Origin: CAZWUK01 sp964636685
GTDB lineage: Bacteria; Bacillota; Clostridia; Christensenellales; CAG-138
Direction: 5' to 3'
DNA: 26,224 bases
Assembly: GCA_964636685.1 (NCBI GenBank)
Contig: CAZWUK010000026.1
Coordinates: 1-26,224 of the forward strand
Shown here: piece after piece, positions 1 through 6,639 of the stretch
Layout: each line of letters starts with the position of its first letter
How positions within the stretch are numbered: the stretch's first letter is position 1
Notes under the pieces: generated by a model
Databases searched by the model: none
Told to the model about the DNA's origin: nothing
Seen by the model: the letters and a program-made list of their open reading frames with translations, nothing else
Made by a program: the position numbers and the translations under genes

Positions 1-24
1 AGCTGCCGGAGAACACCGGCAGCT
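1..24 (-). terminator. Probable terminator of the beta-helix lipoprotein gene
   Basis: A perfect 9-bp inverted repeat (AGCTGCCGG / CCGGCAGCT) with a 6-base loop lies 8 bases beyond the stop codon of the first minus-strand gene. Any U-tract on the minus strand would fall outside the window, so the assignment as an intrinsic terminator rests on the stem and its position. Confidence 0.55.
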
Positions 25-32
25 ATTTTCTG

Positions 33-2336
33 TTACCAGTCGAGCGTATTCCAGCTGTCGTGATGCAAGACGCCGAATCTGCCCGTTTCATCCTGCAATA
101 GATCACGAACGACCGTCTCTGCATCCAGCGAGCTGTAATAGTCCGCCCAGTCTGCCCAAAGATACCCGCCCGAGCCGAGTTGCAGATAGCGGTTGCCTTC
201 AAAGTCCGGCAGGTTTTTTTGCACATAGCGGTTGATGTACAACAGCGTATCCGCCGCGCCAAAGAAGGCATTGTTGCGGAAGGCGCAGTTTTCCTGAAGA
301 TTCGGGCCGCCGTCGATCCCGATCGCCACGCTGTTTCGATCCATCAGCCAGTCGGACATCCCGCAAAACAGCACATAGTTGTCTTCAAAGACGACGTTTT
401 GAAACATGTGGTTGGGGTTTTCTTCTTCATCCCAATTGAAATAGTTCAAACCGGTGCTGCAATGGTAAACGATGTTGCCGGTGATGGAAATGTTCTCCGC
501 GCCCTTGATGACGTCGTTTTGTTCTACAAAGATCTCTACGCCCGCACCCGCGTGATACATATCGTGGATGTAGTTATTGCGGATGGTAATGTCGGAGGTG
601 CAGGTTGCACCCACGCCGCCTGCAGAACGGGGCGCACCCGCCGAATAGCCCGTGATACGGTCATTGGAATAGGACGAGACATACCCGCCGCACCAGCAGA
701 CTTCGCAGTTTTGCACAACGCTGCCGTTCCCTTCGCTGAAGGAAAGGATTCCGTCGTTGTAGAAGCCGATGAACAGATTATCGATCGTGCATTGGCTCAC
801 AACGCCGTCAAACGGGCCGGAAACGTTGATAAATTCAATGCTTTCATACAGCTTACCCGGATTGCCTTCGTCACAGCGCAAATACAATGGGCCTACGGAA
901 TCCCGCAACAGCTCCTGATCTCCGACAATCCAGCCAAAGGTGTAGATGGGGAGTGTATCGGGCAAAAGACTGTCCGCCTTTGAAAAAAAGCTGAGGTTTT
1001 CGGAGAGCTGGCTGATAATGTCGAGCGGCGGCTGTTTTTGATATTCCTCGTCAGGCATGCCGGTAGCAGCCTGATACTGCCAGGTTGGACAATATAGGTA
1101 TTCCGAGCCGTTCCAGAAGCCGACCAGTTTTTTGGTGCCCTGGGTACCGTTTAGCACAATGCCGCCGCAGTCAGGCAGCTCACGCTCATAGACCCAAATT
1201 TTGCTGCCGTCTTCACCCTCGTGCCAGAGCGACCATTTTTCTGCGCCGCTGCCGTTTTCCGGCGAGCCAACGAGCCTTGGCTTTTCGCCCGTACCGTAAG
1301 CAGAATAGGTAACGCCCGGTCGGGTCTGTATCATCGAGCCGCGCCATACGCCGCCGCGCTCAAAGAATACGGCGTCTCCCGACTGCAAATTGGCAGCGTT
1401 CACGGCGTCGATGCTGGCAAACGGCGATTCTTCGGAGCGTCCGTCGTTTTGGTCGCTTCCGAGATTGGATACGTAGTAGGCAACGCCGGAATACGTCTCT
1501 CCGGGCAAAAGGGAATCGCTCTTGGAGATGGCGGTCTGGCTAGTTTGGATTTTGTCGCGCTGTGCGCCCGCATCCGCAAGAATTTCGGTGGCAAGCTGGA
1601 CGGCGGCGGCATCCTCCGTGAGGGAAGACAGTCCAGACGGATCGCTTTCATAGAGCCGTATCACGCTCAGCGCGGCCTCGCGGTAGGTCATCCGCTCCGT
1701 ATTTCTCGTCATGTGGTTTTCGTCCGTTTCGAGAAGCGACGCTCCGTTGGCAAGAGAAAAACGGCTGAAGCAAAAGAGCATGGCGGCGCTGCGATAGTCC
1801 ATTGCAGGGTCGTTTTTTTGTTGCCCGATGGAGATGCAAGTTGCGTTCGCCATATCTGAAAACAGCGGATATTCGTCGCTTGCTTCAAAAAAGCTGTCCC
1901 ATTCCACGCTCTCCGGGTGGTACGGCGTGCTCATTTGACGATGATTGAAATCCGTATAGTCGATGAGCTCTGCCGCAATCAACAGCATGAGCGCACCGTA
2001 GTCGCGGTAAACCTGCCGCTTTTTGGAAACGGCGGCGGTCATATCCATCCATTGCGCAGCCGCGCCGGTGTCAACCTTTTGCAGCATTTTTTCCAGCATA
2101 TCCACCAACTGCAGCTCTGTCACCTCGTCGTCAGACGACGGGACAGCATCGGCAAAGCCATACCAGATCGCGCGCGAAAATTCGTCAGACGGCGATTCTG
2201 CTGCGGCCTGTTGCAAAGCAGTGGCTTCGGGTTGCTCCGCGCTGGCGGGGGACGCAGCGGGAGCGTTATTTGTTGTACAGGAAACTAGGGAGAGGGTCAT
2301 CAGCGCAGACAAAAAGACCGCAAGTATACGCTTCAT
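33..2336 (-). CDS. Surface lipoprotein with C-terminal right-handed beta-helix
   Basis: 767 residues. The start has a signal peptide with lipobox LVSC (Cys20), so the protein should be lipid-anchored outside the membrane. Residues about 48-235 form an uncharacterised, mostly helical region (EFSRAIWYGFADAV near its start, MTYREAALSVIRLYE near its end). From about 285 a YYVSNLGSDQNDG motif opens a DUF1565/pectate-lyase-like parallel beta-helix, with repeated Asn-rich rungs (ITIRNNYIH, ISITGNIVYH, VVFEDNYVLF, CAFRNNAFF) to the C-terminus. This fold usually binds or cleaves polysaccharide, but no catalytic residues can be named here. The start ATG has GGAG about 9 bases upstream. The gene is probably monocistronic, because a terminator precedes it and another follows. 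Substrate and activity are unknown. Confidence 0.85.
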   Translation of the reverse strand: MKRILAVFLSALMTLSLVSCTTNNAPAASPASAEQPEATALQQAAAESPSDEFSRAIWYGFADAVPSSDDEVTELQLVDMLEKMLQKVDTGAAAQWMDMTAAVSKKRQVYRDYGALMLLIAAELIDYTDFNHRQMSTPYHPESVEWDSFFEASDEYPLFSDMANATCISIGQQKNDPAMDYRSAAMLFCFSRFSLANGASLLETDENHMTRNTERMTYREAALSVIRLYESDPSGLSSLTEDAAAVQLATEILADAGAQRDKIQTSQTAISKSDSLLPGETYSGVAYYVSNLGSDQNDGRSEESPFASIDAVNAANLQSGDAVFFERGGVWRGSMIQTRPGVTYSAYGTGEKPRLVGSPENGSGAEKWSLWHEGEDGSKIWVYERELPDCGGIVLNGTQGTKKLVGFWNGSEYLYCPTWQYQAATGMPDEEYQKQPPLDIISQLSENLSFFSKADSLLPDTLPIYTFGWIVGDQELLRDSVGPLYLRCDEGNPGKLYESIEFINVSGPFDGVVSQCTIDNLFIGFYNDGILSFSEGNGSVVQNCEVCWCGGYVSSYSNDRITGYSAGAPRSAGGVGATCTSDITIRNNYIHDMYHAGAGVEIFVEQNDVIKGAENISITGNIVYHCSTGLNYFNWDEEENPNHMFQNVVFEDNYVLFCGMSDWLMDRNSVAIGIDGGPNLQENCAFRNNAFFGAADTLLYINRYVQKNLPDFEGNRYLQLGSGGYLWADWADYYSSLDAETVVRDLLQDETGRFGVLHHDSWNTLDW

Positions 2337-2409
2337 GGTTACCGGCTCCGTCTCTTTTTATTTGCCGACAGCATATCGTATCTGCAGATTGAAAGATAGC
2401 TGTGCGTAT

Positions 2410-2469
2410 AAAAAAAGCGCCGCGGCATGGATCATAGCTGCATCAAGCAGCAGATCCTGCCGGGGCGCT
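2410..2469 (-). terminator. Intrinsic terminator of the small zinc-ribbon membrane protein gene
   Basis: On the minus strand a long GC-rich stem (AGCGCC..GGCA.GGATC paired with GATCC.TGCCG.GGCGCT, two small bulges) encloses a loop and is followed directly by seven Ts (2416-2410). It lies just after the stop of the gene ending at 2483. Confidence 0.85.
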
Positions 2470-2482
2470 GAAAAAAGCAATT

Positions 2483-2872
2483 TTAGTTCAGGGGCTTGCC
2501 GCATTTTCTGCAAAATGCAAAATCCTGCTCTGCCGGCGTGCCGCAGTAGGGACAGTAGCCGCCATCGCTTTGACGCGAAAAGGATTGCGGTGCGTCACAG
2601 GAAGAACCGAACCGCGCCTGCAACGGATCGATTTCCTCGCCGTCGTCGGTGATATCAAAGGACGAATAGCGATTTTTTCCCGTGGCATTTTTGAAATTGT
2701 AAATGCCGGAAATGATCCCCGTCAAAATGAACAGACCGCCAAACACGGGAAAAATCACGGGTGCGCCCATGCTAGACGCCATGACCGTCCAAAATATGCC
2801 AAATCCCACGGCAACAACCGACATCCACGCGCCCATTGCAGACGGCGCGCGACCTGGCTTTACACTTTTCAT
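2483..2872 (-). CDS. Small membrane protein with C-terminal zinc ribbon
   Basis: 129 residues from the ATG at 2872, chosen because GGGAGGAG lies just upstream. The longer open frame upstream has no such site. Two hydrophobic segments (about 13-35 and 38-58) are followed by a polar linker and a zinc ribbon with Cys107-x2-Cys110 and Cys121-x2-Cys124 (CPYCGTPAEQDFAFCRKCGK). The ribbon resembles the N-terminal ribbon of the larger protein encoded at 13311-15047. Its own promoter lies at 2902-2930 and a terminator follows, so it is a single-gene unit. The function is unknown. Such ribbons usually mediate protein or nucleic-acid contacts on the cytoplasmic side. Confidence 0.8.
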   Translation of the reverse strand: MKSVKPGRAPSAMGAWMSVVAVGFGIFWTVMASSMGAPVIFPVFGGLFILTGIISGIYNFKNATGKNRYSSFDITDDGEEIDPLQARFGSSCDAPQSFSRQSDGGYCPYCGTPAEQDFAFCRKCGKPLN

Positions 2873-2901
2873 AAATAGCTCCTCCCCAAAATGCTGACCA
2901 C

Positions 2902-2930
2902 AGTATACCATAGGCGCGGCGTTGTGTCAT
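2902..2930 (-). promoter_or_regulatory. Sigma-A type promoter for the zinc-ribbon membrane protein
   Basis: On the minus strand ATGACA (2930-2925), a 17-base spacer and TATACT (2907-2902) precede the ribosome site and start at 2872. It lies between the stop of the serpin gene and this gene, so the two are probably transcribed separately. Confidence 0.65.
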
Positions 2931-2941
2931 GCAGCCGCTTG

Positions 2942-4195
2942 TTAAGCAAGGGAAGGATCGTCAAGGCTGCCGATAAACAGCGGGACGCCGGTTGTGCGGT
3001 CAACGATCGCGTAGACAAAGGGACGATCCAGATGCAATTCAAACGGCGGGTTTTCGGGGAGCATTGCGCCGGTCGCCATGGCTGCCTCGGTGACGGCGGC
3101 AGCTTCGGTGCCTTCTTCGTCCACGATGACGCGAACCTTTTGCAACACCTTGGACAGGTACAGCGGCGTACCGTCTACGCCCTTGCCCATGCGCGACAGA
3201 TCGGCGCGCTCTGCGTCAAAAACATTCGTCAGGCCCATGCTTTGCAAAATGTCGTTGAGATTTGCACCGTAGGAAACGTTCCACTTGGGCATGGAGAAAT
3301 TGACCAGTGTTTCTTCTGCCGAATCGAGATAGGACAACAGCGTATCGGACGAAAGCGATGCGGCAAAGTCCGCGATCGAACCGCCGTCGGTGGGACGCAG
3401 CGCCAGAAAGACCGTTCGGTCGTCGTCATACGGCAGCACGATTCCTTCCGCGCCTTCCTCCCGAATACAGCTCCGGTAGGCTTCGTAATCGTACAGGAAC
3501 GGCACGGTGACTGTTTTGCCGTCGGTTGTTTCAAAGGCGCTGTCCGATGTTTGGTAGGGCAGGAAAGGATTCAACCATTTTGCTTTGAAATAGAGGGTGT
3601 TGAGCAGCACCATAACGGTTTCGTCCGGGTAGTTTTCCTCATGCAGGACGGGGATCAAGCCGTTTGTTTTTTCCTTGACCCAGTTGTTGACGGCGTTTCG
3701 TGCGGCGGTGGACGGAAGATCGGCGGAAAAAATCTCCGCGTTGCCGGTATTCACGAGATCGCGCAAATAGCTCTCCAAAATTACCGCGCGGTCATCATCG
3801 ATCCAGACCGAGTCAGCGATGGTCTGCCGCGTGCTGCCGGCAACGTCAGAGAGACTTGCGCGCAGCGCTTGGCACAGGCGATTGACGGTGTCGTTATCCG
3901 CGCCGAGCACATCCGAAAATTGTTGCAGCGTTTCTGTCGAAGCGCCGTTCATGACCATGGCAAGGCACAGGTATGCCGAAACCGGCGATAAAACGGTGTT
4001 TGTTTTGCCGGAAGTCAAGGCCTTTTGAAACATTGTCATGCCAAAGTCGGAGACTGTGCTGAAATCCAAGCTGTCGGAAACATCCGCAGTAGAACCGACA
4101 GGAGAAATGTCCTTTGTCAGCAACGTGCCGGAAGTCGGCGCGCAGCCTGTCAGCAACAAAAGACCCGAAAGGGCAAGCGCGATCATTTTTTTCAT
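2942..4195 (-). CDS. Lipid-anchored serpin (serine protease inhibitor)
   Basis: 417 residues from the ATG at 4195, preceded by GGAGGAG. A signal peptide with lipobox LLTGC (Cys18) predicts surface anchoring. Serpin family landmarks are present in order: NAVNNWVKEKTNGLI (167-181), LLNTLYFKAKW (197-207), the hinge EEGTEAAAVT (360-369) with small residues as in inhibitory serpins, and the C-terminal signature FELHLDRPFVYAIVDR...PLFIGS (385-410). Length fits a full serpin plus anchor. The reactive-centre loop (about 360-383) runs through EAAMATGAMLPENPP. Counting from the hinge puts P1 near Gly376, but the loop is a few residues longer than in alpha-1-antitrypsin, so P1 could be any of residues 374-380. 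Serpins trap proteases irreversibly, so a role against host or neighbour proteases is an inference. Confidence 0.93.
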   Translation of the reverse strand: MKKMIALALSGLLLLTGCAPTSGTLLTKDISPVGSTADVSDSLDFSTVSDFGMTMFQKALTSGKTNTVLSPVSAYLCLAMVMNGASTETLQQFSDVLGADNDTVNRLCQALRASLSDVAGSTRQTIADSVWIDDDRAVILESYLRDLVNTGNAEIFSADLPSTAARNAVNNWVKEKTNGLIPVLHEENYPDETVMVLLNTLYFKAKWLNPFLPYQTSDSAFETTDGKTVTVPFLYDYEAYRSCIREEGAEGIVLPYDDDRTVFLALRPTDGGSIADFAASLSSDTLLSYLDSAEETLVNFSMPKWNVSYGANLNDILQSMGLTNVFDAERADLSRMGKGVDGTPLYLSKVLQKVRVIVDEEGTEAAAVTEAAMATGAMLPENPPFELHLDRPFVYAIVDRTTGVPLFIGSLDDPSLA

Positions 4196-4353
4196 AAGAT
4201 ACTCCTCCGCAGTGCATTTTCTTGTGTATATCTTTACCAATAACACGCTGCTGCGGCGAAAAAGGTTGCATTTTTCAGGAAAGTGACGTCGATGAAGAAT
4301 GCCGTCTTGGAGTTACCGATAGCATAAAAAGGACAGAATCTGCCTTTTAATTA

Positions 4354-4381
4354 TTGACATATGCCGGAAACGATGTATACT
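4354..4381 (+). promoter_or_regulatory. Promoter of the DUF134-NifX gene
   Basis: TTGACA (4354-4359), a 16-base spacer and TATACT (4376-4381) form a near-consensus sigma-A promoter about 40 bases upstream of the ATG at 4423. Confidence 0.75.
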
Positions 4382-4401
4382 AACGATATAACCGGCATAT
4401 G
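4358..4401. promoter_or_regulatory. Inverted-repeat operator around the -10 box
   Basis: CATATGCCGG (4358-4367) and its exact reverse complement CCGGCATATG (4392-4401) flank the -10 box almost symmetrically; the centre is at 4379.5. The left arm overlaps the -35 box and the right arm the early transcript. The layout suits a repressor, and the helix-turn-helix DUF134 protein encoded just downstream is an obvious candidate (inference). Confidence 0.6.
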
Positions 4402-4422
4402 CCAATAAAGGAGACAGTATCA

Positions 4423-5247
4423 ATGCCAAGACCCTGTAAACACCGCCGTGTGTGTGAAATGCCGCGTTTTAACCGCTTTGGGCCTGTCCGCGAGGATGGG
4501 GAAGCGGGGTTTCCCATTGTGATGACCGTGGATGAATATGAAGCGATACGGCTCATCGATCTGCTGGGACTGCGTCAGGAAAACTGTGCAGAGCGCATGA
4601 ACGTTGCCCGCACCACCGCGCAGACTATCTACGACAGCGCACGGGCAAAGCTTGCGGAATGCCTGGTGAACGGCAGGGAACTGTATGTGTCAGGCGGAGA
4701 GATCGCACTGTGTGACGGAAACACCGATGCAAGCGGTTGCAGGTACTGTTACAGAGAAAGAGAATTGCAAAAAGGAGAACAAAAACAAATGCGAATTGCG
4801 GTAACTTATGAAAACGGACAGGTATTTCAACATTTCGGACACACCGAGCAATTTAAGCTCTATGAAATCGAAGACAACAAGGTGACATCCTCGGAGATCG
4901 CCGAATCCAATGGCAGCGGGCATGGCGCGCTGGCGGGGATGCTTCGGCAGCTTGGGGTAGACACGCTTCTGTGCGGCGGAATCGGCGGCGGCGCGCGGCG
5001 GGCGCTCGACGACGCGGGGATTCGTTTGTTCCCGGGCGTTTCCGGTGACGCGGATCAGGCGGTGGAGGCGTTGCTCAGCAATACGCTTGTCTATGACCCA
5101 AACACCGTATGCAGCCACCATGGCGAGCATCATCACGACGGCGACTGCGGTGAGCATTCTTGCGGCGGACATCATGCGCACGGGCATCACGGCGGAGAAG
5201 GCGGAGGACACGGCTGCGGCGCACATCCCTGTGGGGACAAGGACTAA
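4423..5247 (+). CDS. DUF134 (UPF0251) DNA-binding domain fused to NifX/NifB-type cofactor domain
   Basis: 274 residues. The ATG at 4423 (AAAGGAG upstream) gives the usual DUF134 start MPRPCKHRRVCEMP; an in-frame ATG at 4399 lies inside the operator and lacks a ribosome site. Residues 1-100 are DUF134, with the helix-turn-helix near 38-80 (DEYEAIRLIDLLGL). A linker has a CRYCY motif. Residues 123-225 are a dinitrogenase iron-molybdenum cofactor biosynthesis domain (MRIAVTYENGQVFQHFGH, LLCGGIGGGARRAL). The last 45 residues carry 13 His and 5 Cys, a likely metal-binding tail. No nif genes are nearby, so a role in Fe-S/metal cluster handling or metal-responsive regulation is more likely than nitrogen fixation (inference). 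Confidence 0.9.
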   Translation: MPRPCKHRRVCEMPRFNRFGPVREDGEAGFPIVMTVDEYEAIRLIDLLGLRQENCAERMNVARTTAQTIYDSARAKLAECLVNGRELYVSGGEIALCDGNTDASGCRYCYRERELQKGEQKQMRIAVTYENGQVFQHFGHTEQFKLYEIEDNKVTSSEIAESNGSGHGALAGMLRQLGVDTLLCGGIGGGARRALDDAGIRLFPGVSGDADQAVEALLSNTLVYDPNTVCSHHGEHHHDGDCGEHSCGGHHAHGHHGGEGGGHGCGAHPCGDKD

Positions 5248-5291
5248 AAAACAGCATTCGGCGCTTTTAAAAACACTGTCAAATTAAAAAT

Positions 5292-5327
5292 ACAGACCGC
5301 AGAGGAGGAATGTCCCTTGCGGTCTGT
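5292..5327. terminator. Terminator between convergent genes
   Basis: A perfect 10-bp stem (ACAGACCGCA / TGCGGTCTGT) lies between the convergent stops at 5247 and 5356. On the minus strand it is followed by an ATTTTTAATTT tract, so it should stop the HdeD-like gene. It may also serve the plus-strand gene, with a weaker TTTG tail. Confidence 0.75.
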
Positions 5328-5355
5328 TTGCTGCCGGAACAGTCTTTCTGACTGC

Positions 5356-5904
5356 TTATACCTCCACGATCATGCTGTGCAGCACATGATAGGCGCGCAG
5401 CACGCAAACCAGCGTAATGACGCCATCCAGCGCAAGCGTAACGCCAATTACGATCGCGGCGGCGGTTGTTCCGCCAAAGGGATCAAACAGCAAAATCACG
5501 CCGAGTACGGTCATGACAAGGGAGCTGATAAACATGGCGAGCCAGCCTGTTTTCATGCAGCGACGTACATCCAGCGCGATTTGGAGCTGCACGACGCTTT
5601 CGGCAATGATCGCAATGCCGGCGACCACGCCGAACAGCGCGATCAGCGCGTTTGCTTTGAAGATCAGCAAAAGACCGACGATGACGTCCAATATGCCGTG
5701 CGCGACGGAGAACTGCACTTGATTCGGCAGATCGGTCTTTACAAAGTAAGCGATGATTCTGGCGGCACCCAATGCAAGCGTCAGCCCGCCGAGTGCATAG
5801 CAGATGATGCGCTTGGATTGCTCCGGCCAGAGAATCAGAACCAATCCCAGCGCAATATAGGCAAGCGATACCGCGATCAGCGAGTTGCGAATTGTTTTTG
5901 ACAT
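5356..5904 (-). CDS. HdeD-family (DUF308) membrane protein
   Basis: 182 residues, ATG at 5904 with AAAGGACGGG upstream. Six hydrophobic segments can be read in pairs (about 8-25, 32-52, 66-85, 89-108, 122-141, 148-170), with the family pattern of short loops and glycines (ALGGLTLALGAARIIAYF, GILDVIVGLLLIF). In E. coli HdeD belongs to the acid-resistance island; in Bacillota the family is widespread and its function is not known. A TATAAT box at 5934-5929 on the minus strand supplies a plausible promoter. Confidence 0.85.
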   Translation of the reverse strand: MSKTIRNSLIAVSLAYIALGLVLILWPEQSKRIICYALGGLTLALGAARIIAYFVKTDLPNQVQFSVAHGILDVIVGLLLIFKANALIALFGVVAGIAIIAESVVQLQIALDVRRCMKTGWLAMFISSLVMTVLGVILLFDPFGGTTAAAIVIGVTLALDGVITLVCVLRAYHVLHSMIVEV

Positions 5905-5928
5905 AGTACATCCCGTCCTTTCGCTCCC

Positions 5929-5934
5929 ATTATA
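5929..5934 (-). promoter_or_regulatory. -10 box upstream of the HdeD-like gene
   Basis: Exact TATAAT on the minus strand, 25 bases before the start codon. No convincing -35 hexamer is seen at 16-18 bases, so only the -10 element is called. Confidence 0.5.
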
Positions 5935-6099
5935 GCCGTTTGACTGTGGAAAAGCGATGCTCCTGCATCATATTTTGCGGCAAAAGGCACACTTTTGCAT
6001 AATTGGGAAAAAAAGAGACGGTTGTGCCGTTTTGCGGATTTCATTTGATACCGGTTTTGATTATCATGAAGCCAATTTCAGGGAAGGAAGTTCAATACG

Positions 6100-6531
6100 A
6101 TGGAAAAGAAACAAATGCAGCAAAAATGGGACGAGCTGTGCGCCCATATCGATGCAGTAAAAACCTCCGCAAAGCAGGCGGAAGGCGAAAACCGTCAAAA
6201 GGTGGAGGAAACCATGGAGACGGCAAAGAGCAATGTCAACGCAGCGCGCGAAAACGTGCGGTTGTCTTCAGAGCGCAGCCGCAGCAAGATCGGCGCGGAA
6301 TTGCTCAAGGCACAGATGAATGCCGACCATATCCGCGACGAAATCGCCAAAGCCAAGGCTGAGCACGACAAGAACAAAGCCCAGCGCGCGCTCGACGACG
6401 CAGAGGATTATGCCGCCGCCTCCATGGAAGTAGCCCTGCTCGCCATCGACGAAGCACACTATGCCGTGATGCAGGCGCTGGATGCAAAGCTGGACTTTGA
6501 AGAAAAGTACGGCGCTGTGCAGGGTAAATAA
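6100..6531 (+). CDS. Small, charged, all-helical protein of unknown function
   Basis: 143 residues, ATG at 6100 with GGAAGGAAG upstream. No signal peptide or membrane segment. Composition is dominated by Ala, Glu, Lys and Asp, with heptad-like spacing from about 15 to 105 (KQAEGENRQKVEETMETAK, AELLKAQMNADHIRDEIAKA), which predicts a long coiled coil or helical bundle. The C-terminal third is less charged (MEVALLAIDEAHYAVMQAL). No family was recognised with certainty; it resembles stress-type or LEA/apolipoprotein-like helical proteins only in composition. The gene stands alone and ends in a strong hairpin. Confidence 0.75.
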   Translation: MEKKQMQQKWDELCAHIDAVKTSAKQAEGENRQKVEETMETAKSNVNAARENVRLSSERSRSKIGAELLKAQMNADHIRDEIAKAKAEHDKNKAQRALDDAEDYAAASMEVALLAIDEAHYAVMQALDAKLDFEEKYGAVQGK

Positions 6532-6571
6532 AGAAGGCAATCCATTGGGGTTGAAAAAAGTTTTCCAATGC

Positions 6572-6603
6572 AAAGGATGCAGCGCATGCGCGCTGCATCC
6601 TTT
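6572..6603. terminator. Bidirectional hairpin terminator
   Basis: A perfect 14-bp stem (AAAGGATGCAGCGC / GCGCTGCATCCTTT) with a 4-base loop lies between the convergent stops at 6531 and 6640. Short T-rich tails are present on both sides, so it probably serves both the helical-protein gene and the ABC permease gene. Confidence 0.7.
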
Positions 6604-6639
6604 CTGTCTTCTTTACTCACAGGCGGACGGTATGAATGC

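Noticed and set aside
180..983. Long plus-strand open frame opposite the beta-helix lipoprotein
   Set aside because: Low-complexity His/Val/Arg translation with no family match or ribosome site; it mirrors a well-supported minus-strand gene in GC-rich codons.
2891..3991. 366-codon plus-strand frame opposite the serpin
   Set aside because: The serpin has clear family motifs and a ribosome site; the antisense frame has none.
4423..5247. Nitrogen-fixation gene cluster
   Set aside because: Only a NifX-like domain is present and no nitrogenase or other nif gene is nearby.
6572..6603. Perfect palindrome as a recombination attachment site
   Set aside because: It lies between convergent genes with T-rich tails and no integrase is present, so a terminator explains it.
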